Part shown: in pieces, positions 8,984-17,754 of the stretch
Numbering within the stretch: position 1 is the stretch's first letter
Layout of the letters: each line of letters opens with the position of its first letter
DNA from: AR12 sp036265915
GTDB lineage: Bacteria > Methylomirabilota > Methylomirabilia > Rokubacteriales > CSP1-6
NCBI GenBank assembly: GCA_036265915.1
Contig: DATAOC010000121.1
Span: 1 to 64,000, forward strand
Direction: 5' to 3'
DNA length: 64,000 nt
The notes under the pieces: model-generated
Database searches by the model: none
What the model was told of the DNA's origin: nothing
What the model saw: the letters and a program-made list of their open reading frames with translations, nothing else
Program-made: the position numbers and the translations under genes

Positions 8984-10142
8984 CGCCCGGCGCAAGATCT
9001 GTGTGGTCGTGAACAGCCGGGCCAACTACGGACGGATCAAATCCGTCCTGACCGCCGTGCAGGCGCGTCCGGATCTCGAGCTGCAGCTGATCCTCGGGGC
9101 ATCGGCGCTGCTGTACCGCTTCGGCAACGTGCGGCAGATCATCGAGCAGGACGGATTCACGCCGGCGGCGACCGTCTACACCATCGTGGAGGGAGAGACC
9201 CCGACCACGATGGCGAAGTCGACGGGGCTCGCCATCCTCGAGCTCGCGACGCTCTTCGAGAACTTGAAGCCGGACATCGTGCTCACCGTCGCCGACCGCT
9301 TCGAGACGATGGCGACTGCCGTCGCCGCCAGCTACATGAACATCCCGCTCGCGCACACGCAGGGCGGTGAGGTGACAGGCTCGATCGACGAGAGCGTGCG
9401 TCATGCGGTCACCAAGCTCGCCCACCTTCATTTTCCGGCCACCGAGCTGGCGGCCGAGAACGTGATCCGGATGGGCGAGGACCCGGCCGCCGTATTCTGC
9501 ACCGGCTGCCCCTCGATCGACATCGTGGCCACGCTCGATCTCTCGCTGCCCCGGGACATCTTCAAGCGCTACCTCGGTGTCGGGAGCGAGATCGACCAGA
9601 CCCGGCCATACCTCGTGGTGCTGCAGCACCCGGTCACGACCGAGTACGGTCGCGGATTCGAGCAGATCAACGAGACGCTCGAGGCGGTGACCGCGTCCGG
9701 GATGCAGACCGTGTGGCTGTGGCCCAACGTCGACGCGGGCTCGGATGACATCTCGAAAGGGCTGCGGATGTATCGCGAGAAGCATCATCCGAAGAATCTG
9801 CATTTCTACCGGAATTTCGCGGTGGAGGACTACGCGCGCCTGATCGACAACGCGGCGTGCGTGGTCGGCAACTCGAGCTCGGCGCTCAGAGAGGGCGCGT
9901 TCCTCGGCGTTCCGGCCGTCGACATCGGAACGCGGCAGCAGGGGCGCGAGCACGGGCCGAACGTGATGCACGCGGACTACCGCGCCGACGATATCCTCGA
10001 GGCCATCGGCAAGCAGGTCGCGCACGGCAAGTACGAGCGCAGCACGCTGTTCGGCGACGGATCGGCCGGCAAGCGGATCGCGGACGTCCTGGCCACGGCG
10101 CCGCTGTCGGTCCAGAAGCGGCTGGCGTACGGGACGTCATGA
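8970..10142 (+). CDS. neuC: UDP-GlcNAc 2-epimerase, hydrolysing (NeuC/LegG family)
   Basis: A 390-residue GT-B-fold epimerase that would convert UDP-GlcNAc (or UDP-2,4-diNAc-bacillosamine) to the free manno-sugar and UDP. Seen are the N-terminal VVVNSRANYGRIKS, VLTVADRFETMA, HTQGGEVTGSIDES, the central LVVLQHPVT and the C-terminal GNSSSALREGAFLGVPAVDIG. These match the NeuC/LegG group rather than WecB, which usually reads HVEAGLRT. It overlaps NeuB by 14 bases and the synthetase gene by 4, so all three should be made together. NeuC and LegG cannot be told apart by eye. Confidence 0.9.
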   Translation: MAQTNARRKICVVVNSRANYGRIKSVLTAVQARPDLELQLILGASALLYRFGNVRQIIEQDGFTPAATVYTIVEGETPTTMAKSTGLAILELATLFENLKPDIVLTVADRFETMATAVAASYMNIPLAHTQGGEVTGSIDESVRHAVTKLAHLHFPATELAAENVIRMGEDPAAVFCTGCPSIDIVATLDLSLPRDIFKRYLGVGSEIDQTRPYLVVLQHPVTTEYGRGFEQINETLEAVTASGMQTVWLWPNVDAGSDDISKGLRMYREKHHPKNLHFYRNFAVEDYARLIDNAACVVGNSSSALREGAFLGVPAVDIGTRQQGREHGPNVMHADYRADDILEAIGKQVAHGKYERSTLFGDGSAGKRIADVLATAPLSVQKRLAYGTS

Positions 10143-10837
10143 CCCTCGACACGACGGTGGCCTTGATTCCGGCCCGCGGTGGCAGCAAGGGCATTCCCGA
10201 CAAGAACCTCTGTCGCGTCGGCGACCTGACGCTGACCGCGCGCGCGGTCAGGTGTGCGCGCGAGACGGGCCGGTTCGCGCGCATCGTGGTGACGACCGAT
10301 AGCGACGGGATCGCGGCGGAAGCACGCCGCGAGGGTGCTCAAGTGATCCGTCGCCCGGTGGCCCTCGCGTCGGACACCGCGGACGTCGTCGACGTCATCA
10401 TGCATGCGCTCGACGTCCTCGCCGGAGAGGACGTCACCGCCGAGACCGTTGCCCTCCTGGAGCCGACGAGCCCGCTCCGCACGCCTGAGATGGTGCGCGA
10501 CGTCCTCGACCGCCTCGGCGACGCCGAGGCCGTGTTCACCGTCTCACCCGTGCCGGTTCGCTTCCACCCGAGAAAGCAGTTCTGGGTCGACGCCGACGGC
10601 TGGGCGCGCCGCGTGGCAGCGGAGCTGACCATGCCGGTGCGTCGCCAGGAGCTGACCGAGACCTACGTGCAGAACGGCGCCGTCTACGCGTTCAAGACGG
10701 CCATGTTCCGCGCGCACCGGTCGGTGTTCGGTCCATCACCGCGGGCGATCGTCATCACCGCGCCGCTGGTGAACATCGACACGCCCGAGGATCTCGACGA
10801 GGCGCGTCGGCTCGTGCCGGCCGAGAACGGCCGGTGA
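10139..10837 (+). CDS. neuA: CMP-nonulosonate (acylneuraminate) cytidylyltransferase
   Basis: A 232-residue nucleotidyltransferase. The CTP-binding signature IPARGGSKGIPDKN spans residues 10-23. The typical LEPTSPLR (around residue 102) and the C-terminal NIDTPEDLDEA follow. It should activate the NeuB product to the CMP sugar used by glycosyltransferases. The ATG at 10139 overlaps the NeuC stop and excludes a spurious upstream extension. The length fits single-domain NeuA/LegF enzymes without an added esterase or phosphatase domain. Together with the two preceding genes it forms a complete synthase-epimerase-activation set. Confidence 0.9.
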   Translation: MTLDTTVALIPARGGSKGIPDKNLCRVGDLTLTARAVRCARETGRFARIVVTTDSDGIAAEARREGAQVIRRPVALASDTADVVDVIMHALDVLAGEDVTAETVALLEPTSPLRTPEMVRDVLDRLGDAEAVFTVSPVPVRFHPRKQFWVDADGWARRVAAELTMPVRRQELTETYVQNGAVYAFKTAMFRAHRSVFGPSPRAIVITAPLVNIDTPEDLDEARRLVPAENGR

Positions 10838-11571
10838 TCCGGCGCCTGGCACGGGCCGCCGGCCGCGCGATCGGGTGGCCAGCGCCGCCCGACTATCGTG
10901 CGGTCCTCTTCGACGAGCTGCGGGCGTACCTGGCGGGCCGTCGACCCTCGCGAATCGTCGAGATCGGCCCCAAGGACGGCGTCGACACGCGCCGGCTGCT
11001 CGGTCTGGAGCCGAAGCAGCTCACACTGATCGACTTGCCGCGTGCCGAGGCGGCGAACCGTGTGTGGCTGGCCCGGATCGACTCGCCGGCCATCGAGTAC
11101 ATTTCCGCGAACTTGATGTACAGCGACGTGGTGCGCGCACTGCCTCCGTACGATCTCGTCTGGTGCACGGGCGTCCTCTACCACAACCCGGAGCAGCTCC
11201 GCATGATCCGGCTGTTGCACGACTTGCTGATGCCAGGCGGTGTGCTCGTGCTCGAGTCCGCCACCACGCGCAATCCGCGCCTTCGCGACGCGTCGTGCGT
11301 CGAGATCCTCTATCCGCCGTCGGCTGCCCTGAAGCGGAAGTACCACATCAGCGCGAACATCACGCACCTGCCGTCCGCGCGTGCCATCGCCGCCTGGCTG
11401 CAGATGGTGGGTTTCGACGAGGTCATGACTTCGCGATGCCATCGTCCGGTCTCGCGCGCGCTGGCGCTGGCCCGAGCCGCCTTCATAGCGACCCGGCCCG
11501 TGGAACGCCGAGCGAGTGTCTATTACACGCTCGGGCAGGACGACGGCTACGAGATCGGGAGGTCGTTGTGA
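10834..11571 (+). CDS. Class I SAM methyltransferase (CmoB/DUF1698-like)
   Basis: A 245-residue protein starting at GTG 10834 (GTGA overlap with NeuA). Motif I is EIGPKDG at residues 43-49, a variant of ExGxGxG. The segment WCTGVLYHNPEQL followed by LMPGGVLVLES is strikingly like the CmoB/DUF1698 branch. CmoB itself carboxymethylates tRNA, but the gene's place inside a glycan operon argues for sugar O- or N-methylation. The glycine substitution in the SAM loop may mean an altered cofactor, as in CmoB, which uses carboxy-SAM. That last point is speculation from resemblance only. Confidence 0.7.
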   Translation: MIRRLARAAGRAIGWPAPPDYRAVLFDELRAYLAGRRPSRIVEIGPKDGVDTRRLLGLEPKQLTLIDLPRAEAANRVWLARIDSPAIEYISANLMYSDVVRALPPYDLVWCTGVLYHNPEQLRMIRLLHDLLMPGGVLVLESATTRNPRLRDASCVEILYPPSAALKRKYHISANITHLPSARAIAAWLQMVGFDEVMTSRCHRPVSRALALARAAFIATRPVERRASVYYTLGQDDGYEIGRSL

Positions 11572-12464
11572 CTCATCGCCGCGCGGCGCCTGCCCGGTGC
11601 GCGATCTGTGAGGGCAAGGCGCACGAGGTGCTGTACCACGGGCCCATACGCGTCGGCGGTTTCGGCTCGTACAGCGCGGAGCCCGAGACGGTGTGGCGGT
11701 GCGTCGAGTGTGGTGCGGGACGGCTGCCCGTGTCCTCGGTCGACTACGAGACCTCCGAATACCGGATGCTCGTCGACACGGCCGATACCGTCGACGCGTT
11801 TCGACGAACGCACGATGGCGAGCAGCCCGAGAAGCTGAGGATGCTCGGAACGTCCGAGCTCCGCGACCGCGTTGTCATGGACGTCGGATGCGGGGGCGGG
11901 GCCTTCCTCGACCTCGTCAGAGGGTTCGCGCGGACGACGATCGGCGTGGAGCCGGCGACGTCGCTCCGGCGTGCCGTGCGCGAGGCCGGGCATCTGGCTT
12001 TCGCCTACTGTGCCGACGTGCCGGCGGAGTGGGCAGGGCGCGTGGACGTGGCCGTGGCGTTCAGCATCATCGAGCACGTCGAGGACCCGGCGGCGTTGCT
12101 CCGAGATGTCGCGCGGCTGTTGTGCCCCGGCGGCCGCCTTCTGATCAGCACGCCGAACCGCCGCGACCTGCTCCTGGAACTGCTGCCCGAGGACTATGCG
12201 CGATTCTTCTACCGGCTGGTCCACCTCTGGTACTTCGACTCAGCGTCGCTCACCACGCTTCTCCACCGTGCCGGCTTCCGCGAGGTGAGCGTGCGCTACG
12301 TGCACCGGTTCGACCTCTCCAACGCCGTGCTGTGGCTGCGCGACAAGCGACCCACCGGCATCGGTGGGCTTCCGACGCTGCGCGACGCCGACCCCGTCTA
12401 CCGCAGCGTCGTGGAGAGCACCGGCCGCGCCGACTACCTCTACGCGTACGCCAGGAAGGCCTAG
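11568..12464 (+). CDS. Zinc-ribbon-containing class I SAM methyltransferase
   Basis: A 298-residue protein with start GTG 11568 overlapping the previous stop. The N-terminus carries two paired cysteines (C11-x2-C14 and C45-x2-C48), a small zinc-binding domain seen in C-methyltransferases and their relatives. The catalytic domain has motif I DVGCGGG (105-111), then IIEHVEDP and LLCPGGRLLISTPN, the standard post-I to motif V layout of Methyltransf_11/23 proteins. Sugar C- or O-methylation in the glycan pathway is the most likely role. The product is unknown. Confidence 0.78.
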   Translation: MTHRRAAPARCAICEGKAHEVLYHGPIRVGGFGSYSAEPETVWRCVECGAGRLPVSSVDYETSEYRMLVDTADTVDAFRRTHDGEQPEKLRMLGTSELRDRVVMDVGCGGGAFLDLVRGFARTTIGVEPATSLRRAVREAGHLAFAYCADVPAEWAGRVDVAVAFSIIEHVEDPAALLRDVARLLCPGGRLLISTPNRRDLLLELLPEDYARFFYRLVHLWYFDSASLTTLLHRAGFREVSVRYVHRFDLSNAVLWLRDKRPTGIGGLPTLRDADPVYRSVVESTGRADYLYAYARKA

Positions 12465-12466
12465 GC

Positions 12467-13849
12467 GTGGCAAAGATTCTCATCTTCATCGATCACGACA
12501 TCACGCTGCGGCACTTCGTGATCACGGGCGTCCTCCGAGCGCTGGAGGACGAGCACGACGTCGTCTGGGTGTTTCCCGACCGTCATCGGCGCGTGACGCA
12601 CGATCCAAGCAGCCTCCCGATCGGGCGCCATCGCACGGTGTCGATCTCCGAGGCGCGCCTGCATGGATACCGGCGCCTCTATCACGCCTCGGTGCTGCGC
12701 ATGCTGCGCGGGACTCCCGACCAGCGGGCCATCTTCGCGTTCTGGCGCGAGGTGCTGGGGCTGCGCGCCTTTTCCGCGAGCTGGATGATGTCCTGGCCCG
12801 GCAGCTATCAGCTATACCGCAGACGAATGCTCGCGAGAATCGGGGAGCCCGAAGCGGTCACCGCGCTCGTCGATGAGGAGAAGCCGGACGTGATCCTTCA
12901 CCCGACGGTGCTCGAGGGCCTGTTCGTGTCCGACCTCGTGCACGTGGGTCGCGCCCGGGAGATCCCGACCGTGTTCCTCATGAACTCGTGGGACAACCCG
13001 GCGGTCAAGGCGATGACCGTCGGCGCTCCGAGCCGGCTCGTCGTGTGGGGCGAGCATTCTCGCCGTCTCGCGCACGAACGGCTCGGTATGCCGCTCTCCG
13101 ACATCCTGACGTTCGGCGCCGCCCAGTTCGAGGTCTATCGTCGGCCGCCCCGCGAGGCGCCGGCGGCGTATCGAGCACGCCTCGGGATTCCGGTCGGCCA
13201 GCCGTTGCTGCTGTATGCCGGGTCCAGCAAGGGACTCGACGAGACGGCGCATCTTCGCGCGCTCGACGCCGCCGTGGCGTCGGGACATGTGCCACGCTGC
13301 ACCGTGCTCTATCGGCCGCATCCCTGGCGCGCGCGCGTGGACACCGAAGAAGACTTCTATGCGCGCCGGTGGCGGCACGTCATGATGGCGCCGGACATGG
13401 CGGACTACTATCGCCGGCACCGCGCGGGTGAGACGGCCATCTATCTCGCCGACTACGACGAGACGCACGTGACGCTCAGCGCCGTCGACGCCGTCGTGTC
13501 GCCGCTGTCGACAATCCTGCTGGAGGCCGGCCTCCACGGCAAGCCGATGCTGGCCTACCTGCCCGACGAAGACATGCAGCAGAATGCCGCGATGTTCAGC
13601 ATGGCGAAGACGGTGCACTTCCGCGACTTCTTCGCGCGCGTGGACTGCCTGCGCTGTGAAGATCCCGCCTCGCTCGTGGCCGATTGCCGGCGGCTGCTGG
13701 AACGCGCACGCGATGCCGCGGTCGGGGACACGCTGCGACGACAGTGCGGCTTCTTTGCCGACACGACCGGGGTGGCGTACGCCGAGCGCCTCGACACGCT
13801 GATCGATGAGCTGTGTCGACAGCGGCGGCCGCCGGGCATCGGCCGATGA
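12467..13849 (+). CDS. Putative GT-B-fold glycosyl/glycerophosphotransferase
   Basis: A 460-residue protein starting at GTG 12467, two bases after the methyltransferase stop. It begins AKILIFIDHDITLRHF, followed by an N-terminal Rossmann-like half. The second half has LLLYAGSSKGLDETAHL, a CTVLYRPHPWRARVDTEED stretch and SAVDAVVSPLSTILLEAGLHGKPML. The RPHP plus S-x-S-T-x-x-x-E combination is typical of CDP-glycerol/capsule-type GT-B enzymes that recognise a nucleotide-activated donor. I cannot assign donor or acceptor. Upstream-open sequence in this frame overlaps the preceding gene and is rejected as coding. Confidence 0.6.
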   Translation: MAKILIFIDHDITLRHFVITGVLRALEDEHDVVWVFPDRHRRVTHDPSSLPIGRHRTVSISEARLHGYRRLYHASVLRMLRGTPDQRAIFAFWREVLGLRAFSASWMMSWPGSYQLYRRRMLARIGEPEAVTALVDEEKPDVILHPTVLEGLFVSDLVHVGRAREIPTVFLMNSWDNPAVKAMTVGAPSRLVVWGEHSRRLAHERLGMPLSDILTFGAAQFEVYRRPPREAPAAYRARLGIPVGQPLLLYAGSSKGLDETAHLRALDAAVASGHVPRCTVLYRPHPWRARVDTEEDFYARRWRHVMMAPDMADYYRRHRAGETAIYLADYDETHVTLSAVDAVVSPLSTILLEAGLHGKPMLAYLPDEDMQQNAAMFSMAKTVHFRDFFARVDCLRCEDPASLVADCRRLLERARDAAVGDTLRRQCGFFADTTGVAYAERLDTLIDELCRQRRPPGIGR

Positions 13850-14571
13850 GTGTCGCGTTCGCCAAGTACGACCAGGGTGACGCGTATCACTGGCGCGAGG
13901 CATCCCGGCATGTGCTCTACGGCTGGCCATACACCCGCTCCCGGATGGCATGGGTCGTGCGGCACTGTCGCGGCAGCAAGCGCGTGCTCGAGATCGGCTG
14001 CGGCGATGGCGCGCTGCTCGGGCGTCTCGCCGCTGCCGGGCACGAGGTCACCGGTATCGACCGCGACGACCGTGCGCTCGGGCTCGCGGCGACGATGCTC
14101 TCACGTCGTGGACTGCGCGCGGAGCTTCACCCCGACCTCCGTTTCGTCAAGCACCAGTGCTTCGACGCGATCGTGCTCGCCGAGGTCATCGAGCATCTCG
14201 ACGATGCGGCGGGCGCGCTGGCGGCGGCGGCGAAGCTGCTCACCTCGGACGGGCGTCTCGTGCTGACGACGCCGGTGCGGCTCCTCGAGCGCCCGCTCGA
14301 CCGGCATCACGTCCACGAATTCTGGCCGCAGGAGCTCCGCGCGCTGCTGGAGCGTTTTTTCGAGGACGTGCAGATGTCACGTCTCCATCCGGCGTGGCTG
14401 GTGGATCTGATGTGCTGGGGCCGCGGCCGCGTCAAGCCCGTCGCCATCCTGGCGAACCTCGTTCATCTCGTGACCGGCGTCGAGGTGCTCGATCGGCTCG
14501 GAAGCCCGCTCGGCGTCTACTGGACGCAGGGCGCGCTGGCGTGCCGGCCGCGCGGCGAGCGCCCGCTGTGA
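13846..14571 (+). CDS. Class I SAM methyltransferase
   Basis: A 241-residue methyltransferase. Motif I LEIGCGDGALLG lies at residues 48-59. Motif II follows as GIDRDDRAL, then VLAEVIEHLDD and LTSDGRLVLTTP. The C-terminal part mentions a hydrophobic stretch near residues 195-210 that may pack on membranes or substrate. The ATG at 13846 overlaps the preceding TGA, and the gene's own stop overlaps the following GTG. It is probably one of the glycan methylases of this locus. Confidence 0.8.
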   Translation: MSVAFAKYDQGDAYHWREASRHVLYGWPYTRSRMAWVVRHCRGSKRVLEIGCGDGALLGRLAAAGHEVTGIDRDDRALGLAATMLSRRGLRAELHPDLRFVKHQCFDAIVLAEVIEHLDDAAGALAAAAKLLTSDGRLVLTTPVRLLERPLDRHHVHEFWPQELRALLERFFEDVQMSRLHPAWLVDLMCWGRGRVKPVAILANLVHLVTGVEVLDRLGSPLGVYWTQGALACRPRGERPL

Positions 14572-15695
14572 GCGCACGCACGCTGGCCGATGACGGTACG
14601 CTGACGACGACCACATGCGCCGATGTGATCTGGGTGTTTCGGCGGCGGCGGCGGGAGTGGCTCGAGCAGTGGGGGCGGGGAGAGACCTCGAGCGAATTCT
14701 TCTACGGGTTGCCGACGCTGCGCGACCGCTATCGGGTCGCGTTCGTCGAGGACGAGACGCGTCGTACCGTCGCCCGCCCGTGGTATCCGATCGAGCGACT
14801 CATCGCCCGCCGCATCGGCATGGGCTTTGCGCTCGACCTGGCGCTGCGCCACCTGCACACGCTGAACCAGGCGCGGGCCGTCGTGTCGACCGTCGACACG
14901 TGCGGCTTGCCACTCGCGCTTCTCAAGAAGCTCGGCGTGCTCCGCCCCCCGCTGATCTACATCAGTCAGGGTCTGAGCGACCGGGTGGCGGCCTACGGGG
15001 CACAGCGGTGGCTCACACGTCTCTACCGTCGGCTGCTCCTCGGTGTCGACGAGCTCGTCACGCTGAGCGCGGGGGCCGGTGCCGCGCTGGCCGCCTGGCT
15101 CGGGGTGCCGCGCGAGCGGGTGAGAGTGGTGCCGTTCGGCATCGACGGCGACTTCTGGCGCAACACCGGCCCGGAACGCCGCGGGCCGGGAGAGATTCTG
15201 AGCGTCGGTTCCGATGACGGACGAGACTATCCGACGCTGCTCGCCGCGGCCGCGGCCTGCGACCTCCCGGTGCACGTGGTCACCGCGTTGCCGATCGAGG
15301 TGTCGCAATACCCGCGCGTCGTCCGGACCACCACGCACACGTCGACGGAGCTCCGCGATCTGTACTCGGCGGCACGCTTCACCGTCATTCCACTCGTCGA
15401 CCGGAGCCAACCGTCCGGGCAGAGCGCGGCGCTCCAGGCGATGGCGTGCGGCCAGGCGGTCGTGCTCACGCGGACGCGAGGCTGGTGGGGCGAGAACCGA
15501 CTCGTCGATGGTGACAACTGCGTCGTCGTTCCTCCGGGCGACGCCGGCGCGCTCGGCCGTGCGATCCGCGCGCTCTGGGACGATCCCGCGGCGTGCGCGC
15601 GCCTCGGCGTGGCGGCGCGGGCGACGGTCGTGGAGCATTTTTCGGAGCGCAGGATGGCGACCGAGCTCGCCGCGCTGATCGAGGCGCGACTATGA
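14568..15695 (+). CDS. Group 1 (GT4-like) glycosyltransferase
   Basis: A 375-residue GT-B glycosyltransferase with start GTG 14568. The donor-side half contains RVRVVPFGIDGDFWR, the linker to the C-terminal domain in most GT4 proteins, and ILSVGSDDGRDYPTLL. The usual E-x7-E nucleotide-sugar motif is degenerate: DRSQPSGQSAALQAMACG has serine and glutamine where glutamates normally sit. That substitution occurs in some GT4 subfamilies but leaves donor binding uncertain. It overlaps the radical SAM gene by 4 bases. A cytoplasmic, lipid-linked-glycan assembling enzyme is inferred. Confidence 0.75.
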   Translation: MSARTLADDGTLTTTTCADVIWVFRRRRREWLEQWGRGETSSEFFYGLPTLRDRYRVAFVEDETRRTVARPWYPIERLIARRIGMGFALDLALRHLHTLNQARAVVSTVDTCGLPLALLKKLGVLRPPLIYISQGLSDRVAAYGAQRWLTRLYRRLLLGVDELVTLSAGAGAALAAWLGVPRERVRVVPFGIDGDFWRNTGPERRGPGEILSVGSDDGRDYPTLLAAAAACDLPVHVVTALPIEVSQYPRVVRTTTHTSTELRDLYSAARFTVIPLVDRSQPSGQSAALQAMACGQAVVLTRTRGWWGENRLVDGDNCVVVPPGDAGALGRAIRALWDDPAACARLGVAARATVVEHFSERRMATELAALIEARL

Positions 15696-16735
15696 CGTTC
15701 ACCGAGCTCGCACGGCGGCTCTACCGGACGGTGCGACCCGCGCGGGATCACTGGACGCATCTCGTCGCCGTCGCCGACCGCGCCAGCCTGGTCCACGACC
15801 CCGCCCTCGATGCCGCCGGCAAGCGCGCCCTGTTCAAGCGCAACGTCGAGCTGGTCGAAGTCGAGCCGCATGCGTATTGCAACCGCACGTGCTCGTTCTG
15901 CCCCAACAGCATCATCGACCGGCTGACGGTCACCGAGCACTTCGACAGCGCGCTGTACGACGCGCTGCTCGACGACCTCGCCTCGATCGACTACGACCGT
16001 GTGTTGCGGCTGGCGCGGTACTCGGAGCCGATGGCGCACGACCACATCTTCGAGATGGTCGCCCGCGCGCGCCGGCGGCTGCCGAGCGCCGTCATCGACA
16101 TCGTCAGCAACGGTGACTACCTGACGTCCGAAGCGCTCGCCCGGCTGGCGGCCGCCGGGTTGTCGATTCTGCGGATCAGCGTGTACATGCGACGGAACGT
16201 GGCGTGGAGTCCGGATGCCGCGCGCGAGGAGATCGGCCGCGTTGGCAAGCGGATGGGGCTGGCGCCCCGATGGACCGACGCCACCGCGACGTCCGTCGGG
16301 GCTGTGTTCACGTATCCGGATCTGGAGATCGTCGCCTTCTCGCACAACTTCGATGAAGTCGGCTATGACCGCGGCCAGCTCCTGGACAAGCTCGTCGATC
16401 GCACGTACGTCCGGCGGTCGCCGTGCTTTCTCGTCTTCTCGAACTTCACCGTCGATTTCAACGGCAAGGTCATGCCGTGCTGCAACCTGAGGTCGGATCA
16501 TCCGGAGCACCGCGGGTTCGTTGTCGGCGACCTCACCGCGGCCAGCACCAGCATCTTCGACGTCTACGCCGGACCGGAGCTCACCGCCTGGCGTCGCACC
16601 TTGGCCGGCGTGGGGACAAAGGCGCCGCCGTGTGACACGTGCAAGCAGAAGACACTCGAGGGGCCGGCGCTGGCGCGGCTTCACGCCAGGCTCGAACCGC
16701 GGCTGCGAGCGGCCGGCATCGAGCCCGGACGATGA
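15692..16735 (+). CDS. Radical SAM protein with C-terminal SPASM-like domain
   Basis: A 347-residue enzyme. The [4Fe-4S] cluster motif is C63-x3-C67-x2-C70 in YCNRTCSFCPN. A C-terminal cysteine set (C245, C263, C264, C314, C317; the last as PPCDTCKQK) matches a SPASM/twitch-type auxiliary cluster region. Such proteins perform radical dehydrogenation, epimerisation or crosslinking; SPASM members in sugar clusters act on sugars or on aminoglycoside-like units. The ATG at 15692 overlaps the GT stop, and the upstream-open part of the frame is rejected. No precursor peptide gene is visible nearby, so a small-molecule or glycan substrate is more likely than a RiPP. Confidence 0.85.
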   Translation: MTFTELARRLYRTVRPARDHWTHLVAVADRASLVHDPALDAAGKRALFKRNVELVEVEPHAYCNRTCSFCPNSIIDRLTVTEHFDSALYDALLDDLASIDYDRVLRLARYSEPMAHDHIFEMVARARRRLPSAVIDIVSNGDYLTSEALARLAAAGLSILRISVYMRRNVAWSPDAAREEIGRVGKRMGLAPRWTDATATSVGAVFTYPDLEIVAFSHNFDEVGYDRGQLLDKLVDRTYVRRSPCFLVFSNFTVDFNGKVMPCCNLRSDHPEHRGFVVGDLTAASTSIFDVYAGPELTAWRRTLAGVGTKAPPCDTCKQKTLEGPALARLHARLEPRLRAAGIEPGR

Positions 16736-17754
16736 TCGGCTGGCGGGGACGACGGCGCCGGTCATCGGCGACGCCCGAGGTCATCGGTCGTGTCGCCATC
16801 AACATGCGTCCGGCGCGGTCCGCGTGGGGCGGGGGCAGTCAGTGGGTGGCGCAGATCACGCGCTATCTCGCCGACCGTCGCTACGATGTCGGCTTCGAGC
16901 TGCGGGACGACGTCGACTGGATCGTGCTGGTCGACCCGCGGCCGGGCGGCCTCGTGACGTTCGGGCCCGAAGACATCGCGCGGCATCGCGCGCGCCGGCC
17001 GGCCTCGCGCTGCCTGCACCGCGTGAACGAGAACGACGCCCGTAAGGGCACGGACGGCGTCGACCGTCTCCTCGCGGAGGCGAATCGTGTCGCCGACGAC
17101 ACGGTGTTCGTGTCGCGCTGGCTGCGCGACTATCATGCGCAAAGGTGGTTCGACACGCGACGGCCGCACGCCGTCATCCCGAATGCCGCCGATCCGCGCG
17201 TCTTTCATCCCGTGGGAAGCACCCGCTTCCAGCCGGGCGGTGTCCTGCGCGTCGTCACGCATCACTGGTCCGACAACTGGCGCAAGGGCTTCGCGGTGTA
17301 CCAGACGATCGACCGGCTGATCGCGAGCGGCGACCTGAAGGACACCGAGCTGCGGGTGATCGGCCGCTGGCCGCGCGATCTCCAGTGGACAGCGGCGCGC
17401 ACGTTCGAGCCCACGCACGGCGCCGCGCTCGCCGATCTCCTCCGGCAATGCCACGTCTACGTGACGGCTTCGCTGTCGGAGCCGGGCGGGATGCACTTCG
17501 TGGAGGGTGCACAGTGCGGCCTGCCATTGCTGTATCACGAAGACGGAGGGGGCACGCCCGAGGTGGGCGAGCGCTTCGGCATCGGATTTCGCGATGACGT
17601 GGCCGGCGCCGTCCACGCGATGCGCGTGCGATACGACGAGCTACGCCGCGCCGTGCTCGAGCGCGCGCCGTCGGGCGACGCCATGTGCGAGGCATACGCG
17701 CAGCGGATCCAGTCGGGCATCGCGGTCGCACGCGACGCGGCAGCGGGCGCGTGA
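16732..17754 (+). CDS. GT4-family glycosyltransferase
   Basis: A 340-residue GT-B enzyme starting at ATG 16732. The N-terminus is arginine-rich before AINMRPARSAWGGGSQWV, a glycine loop like the donor/acceptor loop of GT4 proteins. Then follow HAVIPNAADPRVFHP (interdomain region) and SEPGGMHFVEGAQCGLP, which contains an intact E-x7-E. This pattern fits a retaining nucleotide-sugar transferase acting in the cytoplasm. It overlaps both neighbours by 4 bases. The donor sugar cannot be read from sequence. Confidence 0.82.
   Translation: MIGWRGRRRRSSATPEVIGRVAINMRPARSAWGGGSQWVAQITRYLADRRYDVGFELRDDVDWIVLVDPRPGGLVTFGPEDIARHRARRPASRCLHRVNENDARKGTDGVDRLLAEANRVADDTVFVSRWLRDYHAQRWFDTRRPHAVIPNAADPRVFHPVGSTRFQPGGVLRVVTHHWSDNWRKGFAVYQTIDRLIASGDLKDTELRVIGRWPRDLQWTAARTFEPTHGAALADLLRQCHVYVTASLSEPGGMHFVEGAQCGLPLLYHEDGGGTPEVGERFGIGFRDDVAGAVHAMRVRYDELRRAVLERAPSGDAMCEAYAQRIQSGIAVARDAAAGA

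Noticed and set aside
837..10837. A complete legionaminic or pseudaminic acid pathway
   Set aside because: NeuB/NeuC/NeuA-type genes and a GNAT/aminotransferase pair exist, but no UDP-GlcNAc 4,6-dehydratase (LegB/PseB) is recognised and the DegT protein does not look like LegC/PseC. Only a generic nonulosonate assignment is safe.
15692..16735. A RiPP (sactipeptide-like) maturase
   Set aside because: No small precursor peptide with repeated Cys or a leader is seen nearby, and the neighbours are glycosyltransferases.
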